From JAFNAG01 sp963739235 (lineage in GTDB: Bacteria; Acidobacteriota; UBA6911): a stretch of 64,000 nucleotides of DNA. Positions 1-9,558 of this stretch are shown here, piece by piece (positions within the stretch are counted from its first letter, which is position 1; the number at the start of each line of letters is the position of its first letter). The stretch spans positions 53,696 through 117,695 of the forward strand of contig CAVTZY010000058.1 of NCBI GenBank assembly GCA_963739235.1, given 5' to 3'. The notes beneath the pieces were generated by a model, which worked only from the letters and a program-made list of their open reading frames with translations, had not been told where the DNA came from and did no database searches. The translations under genes and the position numbers were made by a program.

Positions 1-578
1 GCCTCGGCGCCGATTCGGACTCCCCGATCCTCGGCGCAGCTTCGGCAACGCCCTTGCCCAGCCTCCAGCCATGCGTAGAACCCAACATCTTTAACACATC
101 TGCCGCAGCTTGAGCAATAGTCATAATTGGGAAGCCAGCCGTTGATCTTGAGCGCCCAAACCTCAAAATAGCGCAGCAAAGGGGCACTGCCACCCAAATT
201 CTCCCCCACGTCCAGAACTGCGAGAAAGAGCCGGAACAGGAGCGGATTCGGATTATTTTCGGGCACTAGTTCCTGGGCTAATTCAGCAAGATAACTGAAT
301 CCGAAAACACGGTCCAGGGTCGGATTTTTTCCCAGATAGCAGTGAATGGTTTCACAGTGCCAGATCCGCGCCAGATCCGCGCCCTCCTTGGCATAGTACT
401 GCAACCGGACATGGTTCAGCGGCTCGATGCATCCACCGAGACGACTGCGCGGTTTTTTAGCGCCTTGTGCAACGGCGCGCAGGGTTCCCGATTCCCGCGT
501 CAGAAATACAACGATGCGATCTGCCTCTGAGAGGGAGTACTGCCGCAGAACTATGGCTTCCGCTTCACGAGTTGGCAT
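1..578 (-). CDS. recO: DNA repair protein RecO (3' end beyond window)
   Basis: RecO works with RecF and RecR to load RecA on SSB-coated single-stranded DNA in recombinational repair. The reverse strand reads MPTREAEAIVLRQYSLSEAD from the ATG at 578, the typical N-terminal OB-fold of RecO. A four-cysteine zinc site follows (CSSCGRC about residue 160, then CRSC). The reading frame runs off the left edge, so the C-terminus is missing. About 135 bp separate it from pssA, with nothing clear between them. The frame is open throughout the visible part. The call rests on the N-terminal pattern and the zinc finger. Confidence 0.85.
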   Translation of the reverse strand, partial: MPTREAEAIVLRQYSLSEADRIVVFLTRESGTLRAVAQGAKKPRSRLGGCIEPLNHVRLQYYAKEGADLARIWHCETIHCYLGKNPTLDRVFGFSYLAELAQELVPENNPNPLLFRLFLAVLDVGENLGGSAPLLRYFEVWALKINGWLPNYDYCSSCGRCVKDVGFYAWLEAGQGRCRSCAEDRGVRIGAE

Positions 579-713
579 GGGAAATCTTGACTTGAGTTGT
601 CTTCTGCTGCATGCCTGAGCGGCCACCGAGGCATATCTCGTTCTCAGTTTGGCAATTTGACAGGATCTGGGAAGCGCCGGAAGAACGAAATGCCCTTCTA
701 TCACGCGCCATAC

Positions 714-1508
714 TCAGTGATCTTCCAAGGGATCGTGCAGTTGGATCTCCTCGGGCTGATGCTTCCTGTGATGCACAAGGTGGGAAAGCCGCGCCACCGG
801 TCCCGAAAGTACATAGGCAAAGGCCATGCCCAGCAGCGTCCAATCTGAATAATTGTAAATGAGGGCCACCAGCAGCGCGATGATCAGGATCGTGAAATGC
901 GACCGCCTCCCAAGCGTGAGATTCTTAAGGCTGCTGTATTTGATGGTGCTGATCATCAGAAAGGCCAGCAGGCCGACGGCAGCCACCATAAAACCCGAGG
1001 CAACCGGGTTGGCTAGCGGCGCGCCGAAAAAATGAACAATCGCCGCGATCGTGCCGCCGCCCGCAGGTATCGGCATGCCGACGAAGTGCTTCAGGCTTCC
1101 GGCCTGCACATTGAATCGCGCCAGGCGCATCGCCCCGCAAATCGTGAACGTGAACGCGGCAATCCAGCCCAGCCGGTAGTCCACGTTCTGCAAGCCCCAG
1201 AAGAACGCGAGAATAGAAGGTGCGATGCCGAATGAAATTACATCCGCGAGCGAGTCGAGCTGGAGCCCGAACAGAGAAGTCGAATTGGTCAATCGAGCAA
1301 TCTTGCCGTCAAGCGTATCCAATATGATCGCCACTCCGATCGCCTGCGCCGCATGGTCATAATTGCCATGCATCGTCGAAATAATGGCGTAGTAGCCGCA
1401 AAAAATATTGCCGACCGTAAAGGCGCTCGGAAGAATATAAATTGAACGGCCCAAGCGGCGCCGCGCGCGCGCCTTGTCCGTTTCCGGTGCTTGCTCCGCT
1501 GGTCTCAT
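714..1508 (-). CDS. pssA: CDP-diacylglycerol--serine O-phosphatidyltransferase
   Basis: Makes phosphatidylserine from CDP-diacylglycerol and serine in the inner membrane, the first committed step to phosphatidylethanolamine. The protein has about 264 residues and several hydrophobic segments. It carries the CDP-alcohol phosphotransferase signature DGKIARLTNSTSLFGLQLDS followed by LAD, matching the DG(x)2AR(x)8-9G(x)3D(x)3D pattern. Its ATG at 1508 directly follows the TGA of psd with no gap, so the two are translationally coupled and supply consecutive steps. The acidic and basic C-terminal tail (about 30 residues, His-rich) is soluble. Confidence 0.92.
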   Translation of the reverse strand: MRPAEQAPETDKARARRRLGRSIYILPSAFTVGNIFCGYYAIISTMHGNYDHAAQAIGVAIILDTLDGKIARLTNSTSLFGLQLDSLADVISFGIAPSILAFFWGLQNVDYRLGWIAAFTFTICGAMRLARFNVQAGSLKHFVGMPIPAGGGTIAAIVHFFGAPLANPVASGFMVAAVGLLAFLMISTIKYSSLKNLTLGRRSHFTILIIALLVALIYNYSDWTLLGMAFAYVLSGPVARLSHLVHHRKHQPEEIQLHDPLEDH

Positions 1509-2129
1509 TCAGATGCTTTCTCCGATTACGGAAATGCCGCCTTTGACACGATCCCCAACCTTGACCAGGATCTTTACTTCCTCCGGGAGCAAAACATCCA
1601 CGCGCGACCCAAAGCGGATCAATCCGAAGAGTTCCCCGCGCTGAAGCATCTGCCCGGGTCTCTTCCAGCATATCACGCGACGGGCGATCAAGCCCGCAAT
1701 TTGCTTCACCACGATGCGGCTGGCCTGACCGCGGATGGTCAGGATGTTCTGTTCGTTGACGCGCGCGGCCTCTTCGTCGTAGGCCACCTTGAATTTTCCC
1801 CGCTTATATTCAAGCCGTTCCAGCTCGCCGCGCATCGGGATGCGAGTGACATGCACGTCAAAAATGTTGAGAAAAATGCTCACCCGCTGCCCTCCGGGCA
1901 ACTCCTCATCCTCCTTCGGAATCGGCGCGACATACACGACTTTTCCGTCGGCCGGAGAAACAATCAGGTTTTCTCCAGGCGGAATTGCCCGCACAGGATT
2001 GCGGAAAAAATACGCGACAAATGCGGCGAGCAACACCAGCGGCACGGCGACTGCACTCAGCCCCCAATATGCACAGAGCGCTGCAAGCACCAACATCGGA
2101 ATGATGAATCGGTACGCGTCTTTGATCAT
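1509..2129 (-). CDS. psd: Phosphatidylserine decarboxylase proenzyme
   Basis: Decarboxylates phosphatidylserine to phosphatidylethanolamine. Enzymes of this family cleave themselves at a Gly-Ser bond and turn the serine into a pyruvoyl cofactor. At 206 residues it is the short type (PSD-A). An N-terminal hydrophobic hairpin is followed by the SPADGKVVYV motif, and FGSR near the C-terminus (about residue 173) supplies the Gly-Ser processing site. The next gene in the same transcript is pssA, whose product makes its substrate, and the stop of psd abuts the pssA start. Confidence 0.93.
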   Translation of the reverse strand: MIKDAYRFIIPMLVLAALCAYWGLSAVAVPLVLLAAFVAYFFRNPVRAIPPGENLIVSPADGKVVYVAPIPKEDEELPGGQRVSIFLNIFDVHVTRIPMRGELERLEYKRGKFKVAYDEEAARVNEQNILTIRGQASRIVVKQIAGLIARRVICWKRPGQMLQRGELFGLIRFGSRVDVLLPEEVKILVKVGDRVKGGISVIGESI

Positions 2130-2232
2130 TGCGGACTACCCGATCAGCCGACGAGACTGCACTCTTCCCTACGGCATGATACGGCAACCCCGTCTGCCCG
2201 TCGAACCTAGCCTGGATAGGAAATCTGGAAGG

Positions 2233-2478
2233 TCAGGACCCTGTTTTCAGCTCTCTTCGATATTTTTGCACCATGGAATACATCTGATCTTTGAGCATCA
2301 ACTTTCTCTTCTTGAGCGTGATTTCCTGAATCCTCTCAGCATCCGTGAGATGATGGCGCCGGCTCAACTGCTCCAGTTGCTCGTCGTAGGATTGGTGCGC
2401 TGCAGCGAGCCGCTTGAATTCCTCGTCCCTTGCAAGCAACTGTTGACGGAGTTCTGCTTCACCGATCGGAACACTCAT
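2233..2478 (-). CDS. Small DUF465/YdcH-type coiled-coil protein
   Basis: An 81-residue, highly charged helical protein. The central segment HHLTDAERIQEITLKKRKLM and following KDQMYSMV match the small DUF465 (YdcH) family as I recall it; the function is unknown. I chose the ATG at 2478, giving MSVPIGEAEL, because a GGAGG-type ribosome site lies just upstream in the minus sense. The frame stays open a further 37 codons, but that upstream part looks non-coding. It is a separate unit between ddl and psd. Confidence 0.75.
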   Translation of the reverse strand: MSVPIGEAELRQQLLARDEEFKRLAAAHQSYDEQLEQLSRRHHLTDAERIQEITLKKRKLMLKDQMYSMVQKYRRELKTGS

Positions 2479-2665
2479 AGCGGTTCCCCCTCCTTCCATC
2501 CTTCTAAAGATTCGTGAGGTTGATGGATTCATAGATTTCAAAAGGCAATTTGAGATAAGGTCAAAACTACAATATTCCAGGACCGACACCCCTCCGTCGT
2601 CCGAACGATGGCTCGCCAGGGTCAGCCCGCCATTCGTCTCATTTCAGTTCATCATACGCGTTGCA

Positions 2666-3786
2666 TTACCACGCCATCATTCCGCAGTTGGCCGGGGCGC
2701 CGCATCCGGGCCCCAAACCGCAGGTGCGGTCATGATGACGTTCGAAACCAAGATCCACGAGACGCCGGATCAATTGATTAAAGGTCACGCCACAGGCGGC
2801 CCAGAGCTTGGGATACATGCTGATCGACGTGAAGCCAGGCATGGTATTGATTTCGTTGAGCCAGATTTTGCCCGTAGCACGTTCAAGAAAGAAATCGACG
2901 CGTGCCAGTCCCGACACCGTCGATGGCGCGAAATGCGCGCAACGACAGAGTCCTGACTTCCGCCGCTGTTCGCTCGTCGATATCTGCGGGAATCTGAACT
3001 CTGCTGGCGGGATTGATGTATTTGGCCTCATAATCATAAAATTCGCAGGCCGGAATGATCTCGCCTACCCCGGAAGCCTCGGGACTGTCGTTGCCGAGCA
3101 CGGCGCACTCCAATTCCCTGGCATCGATTCCTTTTTCGATGATGATCTTGCGGTCGAACTGAGCAGACGAAAGCACCGCAGCCTCAAATTCGCCGGCATG
3201 ATGAATCTTATAAACACCGACCGATGAACCAAGATTGGCCGGCTTGGAAAATACCGGGTAGCCAAACTGCGATTCGATTTCGTCGCGCACGTTCGCCAGT
3301 CTCTTCTCCAGGTCACGCGTGAGCTCGACTCGGTGAGGCACAATGGGCAAACATGCCTGCGCAAAAAGCCGCTTCATGACGTCTTTATCCATTCCTACGG
3401 CCGAAGCGAGGACACCGCATCCCACATAGGGGGATCCCGCCATTTCCAGCAGCCCCTGAATCGTTCCATCCTCGCCATAGGGTCCATGAAGCAGCGGAAA
3501 GTAAACCTGAGGCTGCCGGCTCAGGTCTTGCTCGACCGCTCCAGCAACCTGAAATGGCCTCATGTTCAGATCCTGCGAAAAAAATGACGCGATCATGAAG
3601 ATTGACCGGCAGCATGGTCCGCACTTCCGCGTTGCTGGCAAGCCTGCCGCCCTTGGTAATCCCGATGGCGGTAACTTCAAATTCTGCCGGATCCAGTGCC
3701 TCGATCACGGAGGCTGCCGATGACAATGAGACTTCATGCTCACCCGATTTGCCGCCGAACAGAATGCCGAGACGGATCTTACGCAT
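2666..3786 (-). CDS. ddl: D-alanine--D-alanine ligase, interrupted by frameshifts
   Basis: ATP-grasp ligase that joins two D-alanines for peptidoglycan precursors. Three consecutive frames join into one full-length Ddl. The first, from the ATG at 3786, reads MRKIRLGILFGGKSGEHEVS. The second carries PLLHGPYGEDGTIQGLLEM and FSKPANLGSSVGVYK. The third holds ARVDFF and WLNEINTMPGFTSISMYPKL. The breaks are near 3590, at a run of seven A on the plus strand, and near 2925. Both look like single-base indels, and since Ddl is essential a sequence error is the likeliest cause. The start overlaps the end of phoH by eight bases, suggesting coupling. Confidence 0.8.
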
Positions 3787-4765
3787 CTTTTCTGCCATTG
3801 CCATTTCCGCCCGAACCATTCTGGGCATGCTGCTGATATGCCTTGATGATCAAGCGCACCAGATGGTGCCGGACCACATCGCCTTCATTGAAGTAGCAGA
3901 AGGCCAGCCCTTCGACATCGCTGAGAATGTTTCTGGCCTCCACCAGACCCGAGTTGCGCCCGAGCGGAAGGTCGATTTGCGTGACGTCGCCGGTAATGAC
4001 GGCCTTGGAATGCAAGCCGATCCGGGTCAGGAACATCTTCATCTGCTCGGAGGTGGTGTTCTGGGCTTCATCCAGGATAATGAAGGCATCGTTAAGAGTT
4101 CTGCCCCGCATGAATGCCAGAGGCGCGATTTCGATGACCCCGGTCTCCATGTAGCGCTGGATCTTCTCCGCCTCCATGCAGGATATAGAGCGCATCATAA
4201 AGCGGACGCAGGTAGGGATTGATCTTCGCTTCCAGATCTCCCGGGAAGAAACCCAAGCTGTTCGCCCGCTTCCACGGCCGGCCGCGTCAGGATGATGCGC
4301 GACACGCTCTTTTTCCAGCAGATAGGTCAGCGCCATCGCGACCGCCAAGAAAGTCTTCCCGGTTCCTCCCGGGCCGATGCCGAAAACAATATCGTTCTGG
4401 CGAATAGCCTCGACATAGCGGCGCTGATTCAGGCTCTTCGGCGTAACCTGCCTTTTCCCGGCGGTCAGAAGCTGCATCTTGGGAAAGAAATCGTGCAGGC
4501 GAGAGCGCGCATCCTCGGCGATCTGTTTGAATGCCGACTTCAGGTCGCCGTTGCTGATATTGTGTCCCTTGATCCACCAGAGCCAGAAAAATCGACAAGG
4601 ATGCGTCTCAAGAAGATTGACGTCCTCTTCCTCGCCGTCAATGGTCAGCGCGGAATCCCGCGCCTGAATAGTCACAGCAAAAAGATTTTCCAGGAATTTG
4701 ACGTTTTCGTCGAGGGGCCCAAAAAGCAGTTGCAGACTGCGATCCGAGAGAAGGACTTTTTTCAT
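3779..4765 (-). CDS. phoH: PhoH-family ATPase (PhoL type), locally frame-shifted
   Basis: Cytoplasmic ATPase of the PhoH/PhoL family, often linked to RNA metabolism and usually encoded near ybeY. The 328-residue frame has the Walker A GPGGTGKTFLA and the family signature block with RGRTLNDAFIILDEAQNTT, KMFLTRIG and VITGDVTQIDLP. Two stretches do not match the family: residues around 55-70 (HPCRFFWLWWIKG) and about 155-195 between the Walker A and the MEAEKIQRYME segment. In each, the expected family residues appear in another frame, so paired compensating indels are likely. The total length agrees with an intact PhoH. ddl follows with a short overlap. Confidence 0.85.
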   Translation of the reverse strand: MKKVLLSDRSLQLLFGPLDENVKFLENLFAVTIQARDSALTIDGEEEDVNLLETHPCRFFWLWWIKGHNISNGDLKSAFKQIAEDARSRLHDFFPKMQLLTAGKRQVTPKSLNQRRYVEAIRQNDIVFGIGPGGTGKTFLAVAMALTYLLEKERVAHHPDAAGRGSGRTAWVSSREIWKRRSIPTCVRFMMRSISCMEAEKIQRYMETGVIEIAPLAFMRGRTLNDAFIILDEAQNTTSEQMKMFLTRIGLHSKAVITGDVTQIDLPLGRNSGLVEARNILSDVEGLAFCYFNEGDVVRHHLVRLIIKAYQQHAQNGSGGNGNGRKDA

Positions 4766-4922
4766 CTCAGGGCTGGTTCGACCTCAAACGGGGTTTGTAT
4801 GAGGCAGGCGAAGACTTCCTCGCGCTCCAGTCAACGGCAGGGAACACCTCAAAAGTGCATTATTCGCATGTCTAGAAGCATCTTAGGCCCCGGATCTCTA
4901 CAAGTCAATGCTAAAATACCAT

Positions 4923-4951
4923 TTGACTTGTTTGATAACTCCTTGTAAAGT
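4923..4951 (+). promoter_or_regulatory. Predicted sigma-70 promoter for rpsT
   Basis: A TTGACT -35 and a TAAAGT -10 are separated by 17 bp and end about 65 bp upstream of the rpsT start. Both boxes are close to consensus, and there is no competing gene on this strand. The assignment is by pattern only. Confidence 0.55.
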
Positions 4952-5017
4952 AAGCTCTTTTGCCGGACGCTCCCTAACGAGCTGAAGGCTCATTGAACCC
5001 AGCGAGGAGTGGCAGGA

Positions 5018-5302
5018 ATGGCGAATCACGCGTCGGCGCTTAAGGCGCACCGCCAAAGCATCAGGCGAAAGACAAGAAACCGAAGCAACCGCAGCGCTTT
5101 TAGAACGGCGCTGAAGACCTTTTCCGAAAAGCTCGCCGCGAGTAAGCATGAGGAAGCGAAGGCTTCACTCCCACAGCTTTATGCGGATATCGACGGTGCC
5201 GTGGATAAAGGGGTGCTAAGCAAGAACGCCGCAGCTCGGCATAAATCGCGCCTTTCTAAGCATTTGAATGCTGCGGTGGCGCCGCCGACCGCGAAGCAAT
5301 AG
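5018..5302 (+). CDS. rpsT: 30S ribosomal protein S20
   Basis: Primary 16S rRNA-binding protein of the small subunit. It begins MANHASALKAHRQSIRRKTR and is 94 residues long, the normal size, rich in Lys, Arg and Ala with two long helices. A GTG nine bases upstream is also in frame, but the ATG at 5018 has GAGGAG eight bases before it and matches the family N-terminus. It is monocistronic, with a predicted promoter before and a hairpin after. It ends in TAG, which shows that TAG acts as a normal stop in this genome. Confidence 0.95.
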   Translation: MANHASALKAHRQSIRRKTRNRSNRSAFRTALKTFSEKLAASKHEEAKASLPQLYADIDGAVDKGVLSKNAAARHKSRLSKHLNAAVAPPTAKQ

Positions 5303-5305
5303 ATT

Positions 5306-5384
5306 AGCAAGCAGCCAAAAACCATTAAAGAGCCGCGGGCCGGCGCTCGCGCGATTTGTGTTATTTGTGGCTGCTTTGCTTTTT
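5306..5384 (+). terminator. Probable rho-independent terminator after rpsT
   Basis: AGCAAGCAGCCA pairs with TGGCTGCTTTGCT (one bulged T) across a GC-rich insert that can fold on itself, and a TTTT run follows. It lies between the convergent genes rpsT and holA. Confidence 0.5.
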
Positions 5385-5402
5385 GAGGATGCTCCGATCC
5401 CC

Positions 5403-6437
5403 TCAGAGCGAGCACACCAACTGCTCCAGCAAGATGCGTTCGTCCGGACTGGAAGACTTAAAGCTGCGATCGATGTAAGCCAGCCGTTGAAACATCCTGC
5501 GTGCTAAATCCAGGTCCAGCGACTGGACCTGCTTCAGGAACTCCTGCAAGACGAAATCCGGTACCTGGGCAGCACGCCCGATTTCTCGTGGCTGTCGCCC
5601 TTCCGCCAACAACTCCTTGGCAATCAGCACCTGGCGGAAGTGTCTCGCCATCATGCTGACGATCACCAGCGGCGGTTCACCCGCCTCCAGCAGATTCCCC
5701 AACAATCTGAGAGCAGCTTTTTGATCCCTTCGGCCCAATGCTGATGTGAGCTCGAAGATCGTATGCTGCCGGCTGGCTCGAACCAGCAAATCAACGGTCC
5801 CATCCTGGATTTGCTTTTCAGAGCCGCTGTAAAGAATCAATTTCTCGATCTCATTCTCCAGGCTTAGCAGGTCGGACCCGGCCAGGTCCAGCAGCTTTCG
5901 CAGAGCCGCTGCTCCAATTCGATAGCCGCGGCGGGATAGGAAGCTATCGGCCCATCTTTCGAGCGCAGCGCCCTTCAACTTTTGAAACTCGACAATACAT
6001 GCGCGCTCGGCCAGGCGTTTGTAGAATGAAGTTCGGCGATCCAGCCCGGAGGCGACAAGAGCAAGTATGGTTTTTTCCTGAGGTGCCACAACATACGAGG
6101 CAAGCTCTTCCTGATCCGCTGCCGCAAGCTCCTCGAGATCAGTCACCAAGACGAGGCGGCGTCCGAACATCAAGGGGAAACTGTTGGCTTCGTGCACGAT
6201 TCTTGCCGCTGTAACAGTGCGCGCGCTGCACTCTACAAGGTTAAAAGCCCTGGCATCGTGAGATATCGCCTTCGCTTTCAGCGCCAGAATCGCCTGGCGC
6301 AACAGGTACTCTTCCGGCCCAAACAGGAGATATACCGGGCAAAATCGACCGTGTTCCAGGTCAGATGCAAATTCCTCAAATGTCAGAGTAGGCAATGGTT
6401 TAGCGAGTGAGAATGGCGCTGGCCAGGCTCGCGGCAA
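5403..6437 (-). CDS. holA: DNA polymerase III delta subunit
   Basis: The clamp-loader delta subunit opens the beta sliding clamp during replication. The 344-residue frame contains the early motif CPVYLLFGPEEYLLRQA and the mid-protein segment DLLSLENEIEKL typical of HolA, followed by the helical collar domain with RQHTIFELTSALGRRDQKAA. The ATG at 6437 overlaps lptE by 38 bp. A TTG at 6395, just after the lptE stop, would remove the poorly conserved first 14 residues, so the start is uncertain. It is in one transcript with lptE. Confidence 0.85.
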   Translation of the reverse strand: MPRAWPAPFSLAKPLPTLTFEEFASDLEHGRFCPVYLLFGPEEYLLRQAILALKAKAISHDARAFNLVECSARTVTAARIVHEANSFPLMFGRRLVLVTDLEELAAADQEELASYVVAPQEKTILALVASGLDRRTSFYKRLAERACIVEFQKLKGAALERWADSFLSRRGYRIGAAALRKLLDLAGSDLLSLENEIEKLILYSGSEKQIQDGTVDLLVRASRQHTIFELTSALGRRDQKAALRLLGNLLEAGEPPLVIVSMMARHFRQVLIAKELLAEGRQPREIGRAAQVPDFVLQEFLKQVQSLDLDLARRMFQRLAYIDRSFKSSSPDERILLEQLVCSL

Positions 6438-6927
6438 AATCGCGTGCCAAGCGGTCCACCGCCGAATTCTCCTCCGAAAAAAACTGCGTGATCTTGCCGT
6501 TTAAAACATATCGTTCCTGGAAGGTAAAGCCAGGATTCTCGAACAGCACGGAACCATCCTTCACACGCACCAATTTCACTGACATTTCTACCGTGACCAG
6601 AAAGGCCGAAGCGAACGTATTTGTCCCATAGGTGATGGGACTGGCGTTGAGACTGTGAATCTCACCCTGGAGCACGGCATCCACGCCGGTCGATTGCGAA
6701 TTGACCGGTACTCGGGTGCGCGCGGCAAACTCCTTGAAGACCGCTGCAGTGATCTGTTGCTCGAGCTTGTATTCGCGCGTGAGGTTCTTAAACGCCGGAA
6801 TGCCCAGCGATTGGATGCCGCCGGGCAGCTTCCTGGTTGCGCCGGTGACATGATAACCACAGGCAGCAAAAAGCAACAGGCTCGTGACCAACCCAGCAAG
6901 ACGCCAAAGTGCGTTATACGATTTCAT
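6400..6927 (-). CDS. lptE: LPS-assembly lipoprotein LptE
   Basis: Outer-membrane lipoprotein that plugs the LptD barrel and helps place LPS on the cell surface. From the ATG at 6927 the protein starts MKSYNALWRLAG, then a hydrophobic segment and the lipobox LFAAC, giving a mature N-terminal Cys in CGYHVTG. CGYH directly after the lipobox is characteristic of LptE. The family's helix-strand pattern follows, with LPGGIQSLGIPAFKN. The open frame extends 13 codons further upstream but lacks signal character. It is followed by holA, as in many bacteria. Confidence 0.85.
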   Translation of the reverse strand: MKSYNALWRLAGLVTSLLLFAACGYHVTGATRKLPGGIQSLGIPAFKNLTREYKLEQQITAAVFKEFAARTRVPVNSQSTGVDAVLQGEIHSLNASPITYGTNTFASAFLVTVEMSVKLVRVKDGSVLFENPGFTFQERYVLNGKITQFFSEENSAVDRLARDFAASLASAILTR

Positions 6928-7061
6928 GATCGGTTTTACTTTCGAGCTTGCGAAAATCATCCGCACGTATCAAAGACCACCGAATCTCCCATACAGGTTC
7001 ATAGGATTTTTGATATCGCGTGTAAATTTGCTTTCGTCCTCGAGGGCTCCTTCGAAACCTG

Positions 7062-7616
7062 TCAGAGCCGTGCAATCTGGATCTTCTTCTGGGCCTGATA
7101 CTTGCCTTTGCGATCGGCATACGAGGTGACACACTCGCTGTCAGCCTTGATGAACACCAATTGAGCGATTCCCTCTCCGGCATAAACGCGGACCGGAATC
7201 GGCGCGGTGTTGACAAGAGCTATCGTGGCATATCCCTCCCACTCCGGTTCAAAGGGGGTTACATTCACAACAATACCACAACGAGCGTACGTGGATTTGC
7301 CTTGGCAGATCGCCAGCACATTGCGCGGAATCCGAAAATACTCCAGTGATCTTCCCAGAACATACGAGTTGGGAGGAATCCAATACGATGTACCCTTGTG
7401 ATCAATCCATGGAGCCTGGTCCATCTTTTTGGGATCCCAGCGTTTAGCAGTACCGAAGGCCGGGATCTTAAATTCTCTCGCAAGGCGGAAATCGTAGCCA
7501 TAGGAACTGATTCCATACGAGATTTTTCCGCGCGGTGCCTGGTTCCGTGCAAAAGGGCGAATCATGGCGTGCGTGCGCGCCATTTGAGCGATCCAATGAT
7601 CGGACATGACTCCCAT
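7062..7616 (-). CDS. dcd: dCTP deaminase
   Basis: Converts dCTP to dUTP for thymidylate synthesis; cytoplasmic. The 184-residue protein carries the SSYGYDFRLA segment, the active-site GKSTYARCGI motif and PFEPEWEGYATI, with the catalytic Glu region expected for Dcd. The ATG at 7616 has a GGAGG site about eight bases upstream; an internal ATG three codons later is less well placed. It is divergent from the HU-type gene at 7751. The frame is intact. Confidence 0.9.
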   Translation of the reverse strand: MGVMSDHWIAQMARTHAMIRPFARNQAPRGKISYGISSYGYDFRLAREFKIPAFGTAKRWDPKKMDQAPWIDHKGTSYWIPPNSYVLGRSLEYFRIPRNVLAICQGKSTYARCGIVVNVTPFEPEWEGYATIALVNTAPIPVRVYAGEGIAQLVFIKADSECVTSYADRKGKYQAQKKIQIARL

Positions 7617-7694
7617 TTGTCTTCCTCCGAGTAGAAACAGTGGGGGAGTCTAACATCGGGCTGCGGGTGTGTAAAGCTCGCAAATAGAATTGGC

Positions 7695-7723
7695 TTGACA
7701 CTATTTGCGGCCACAAATAATAT
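7695..7723 (+). promoter_or_regulatory. Near-consensus sigma-70 promoter for the HU-type gene
   Basis: A perfect TTGACA -35 and a TAATAT -10 stand exactly 17 bp apart, ending 27 bp before the start codon. This is one of the strongest promoter matches in the window, fitting an abundant nucleoid protein. Confidence 0.75.
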
Positions 7724-7750
7724 CTTTGCACCAACTTATGGAGGATTAGC

Positions 7751-8026
7751 GTGATAAAACAGGACATCGTGAACCGTGTTGCTGACCAGCTGAACATAAC
7801 CAAGGTAAAAGCGGAAATTGCGGTGGAATCTGTCTTCAACTCGCTCAAGAATGCCCTTAAACGCGGGGAGAGGATCGAACTGCGTGGTTTCGGAGTCTTC
7901 ATCGTAAAACCGCGCAAGAGCGGCGTCGGCCGCAACCCTCGAACGGGCGAGGAAGTGGCTATCCCTCCCGGAAAGACGATTCGCTTTAAGCCGGGCAAAG
8001 AAATCCGCGCGGACAAGATTTATTGA
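7751..8026 (+). CDS. HU/IHF-family nucleoid DNA-binding protein
   Basis: A 91-residue histone-like protein that bends and compacts DNA as a dimer. It begins (M)IKQDIVNRVADQLNITK and has the beta-arm region GFGVFIVKPRKSG, then GRNPRTGEEVAIPPGKTIRF, the signature of the HU/IHF fold. The start is GTG at 7751 with GGAGG six bases upstream. I cannot separate HU from IHF-beta by eye, so no gene symbol is given. It has its own promoter. Confidence 0.92.
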   Translation: MIKQDIVNRVADQLNITKVKAEIAVESVFNSLKNALKRGERIELRGFGVFIVKPRKSGVGRNPRTGEEVAIPPGKTIRFKPGKEIRADKIY

Positions 8027-8089
8027 TGCCTTTTGTGACGCCGCCAGCGTTGCTCCTATCCAGCGGGTTATGAGAAAGTCCTTATTTCT

Positions 8090-9081
8090 GTGAGTGGTAA
8101 CTTTCCCCTCGACTCGACCACGCCATCCCCGGAGCCCTGGCCCACGGGCAGGAGTGAGCAGGAAGTTCTTGCCCCTGCGTTGTCCTCGCCTCGCTGGCGA
8201 GAGTGGTTGCTTCCTGCCTTTCTCTTTCTGATCACTCTTCTGAGCACCACCTATGCCGGGCTGTTCTATGTCTTCGGTGATCAAGGGTTTCTTCCGGATG
8301 GCGTTGGCAATCGCCTTCCATCCTACGCTCCTGCTGCATGGGCTGCCTTTTTCCTTCACCCTGATCACGATCCTGCTGGCCCATGAAATGGGACACTTTC
8401 TCGCCTGCCGCTATTATGGCATTCGATGCACGCCACCTTTCTTTATTCCGTTTCCCATCTCCTTTGCGGGCACACTGGGCGCCTTCATCCGCATCAAGTC
8501 TCATTTCCAGCACAAGCGAGCCCTGTTCGATGTCGGCATTGCCGGTCCGCTCGCGGGATTCGTGTTTGCGCTGCCTGCGCTCGTCATCGGCATCGCGGCA
8601 TCGCAGATGATCCCGAAGGGCAGTATCCATGGCGGCATGGGCTTCGGCGAACCGCTCCTCTTTCGCTGGGTGGGTAAGATCGTGCTCGGCTATGCTCCTG
8701 AAAGACAGGACATGATTGCACATCCGATTGCCATGGCGGCCTGGTTCGGCTTGCTGGTTACGAGTCTCAACCTGCTCCCGATCTGGCAGCTGGACGGCGG
8801 GCATATCAGCTTACGCCGTGCTGGGAAGAGAGCGACAGAAAAAGGTGTCCATCGCCTGCCGCTGTCTGCCTGATGCTGGTCAGCTTGGCCGGCTGGCCGA
8901 TTCCCTCCTATCTGGTATTTGCCTGCCTGGTTTTGTTTCTCGGCATGGCGCTACCGTTTTTATCACCCGCCCACTCTTTCTGAGGATGAGGAGATCGGGA
9001 TCGCCGCGCGAGATCCTGGCTATCGTCGCCCTGTTGATTCTGATCGTATCGTTTCACCCGGTCCCGATCTATTTCGACTGA
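8090..9081 (+). CDS. Site-2 protease (M50 family) membrane metalloprotease, frame-shifted
   Basis: Intramembrane zinc protease of the S2P class, which in other bacteria cuts membrane-anchored regulators. The zinc site LLAHEMGHFLACRYYGI and the distal LPIWQLDGGH motif are visible, with hydrophobic spans between them. At least three frames must be joined: the N-terminal part from the GTG at 8090, a middle frame from about 8260 to 8810, and the C-terminal part, which ends ILAIVALLILIVSFHPVPI. In the C-terminal region the expected YHPPTLSEDEEIG segment is again in another frame. All breaks fit single-base indels. It could be a real pseudogene, but conserved residues survive on both sides of every break. 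Confidence 0.75.
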
Positions 9082-9136
9082 AATCTGGCTTTTGCAGCGG
9101 AAGCTACTGCCTTATTTCGCGCACCAAATTTCGAGT

Positions 9137-9165
9137 TTGACAGCTTGAATCCCTTCGGTGATAAT
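9137..9165 (+). promoter_or_regulatory. Predicted sigma-70 promoter for tRNA-Ala
   Basis: TTGACA, 17 bp, then GATAAT, ending 40 bp before the mature tRNA 5' end. The pattern and distance suit a stable-RNA gene. Confidence 0.55.
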
Positions 9166-9205
9166 TTCGCGTCGGTCCGGCACCCGAACCTGATCAGGCA
9201 AGAGT

Positions 9206-9281
<76 letters not shown>

Positions 9282-9558
9282 ATAAATATGCAGATCCAAG
9301 CAAACCTCCCAAAAACTGAATCGCCCGTAAGTGCAAGGTAAGTGCGGCACGGCAGAGTAACGGCAAGCAAATGGAGGGTAAGCATGACCCCGAGCGGAGG
9401 GCACTGTTTGCCAACGCACGATTCCTGGCTGCCACCGGCGTCCGTCCCGGTGGTCTGAACTGTTTGTCCGGTAAGGCGGCTATACGGCCCCGATGCCAAG
9501 TGGAACAGCTAGATTGTCCGGCTATCGCCGTGTCCGTCCGTGATAAGATTTGTCAATC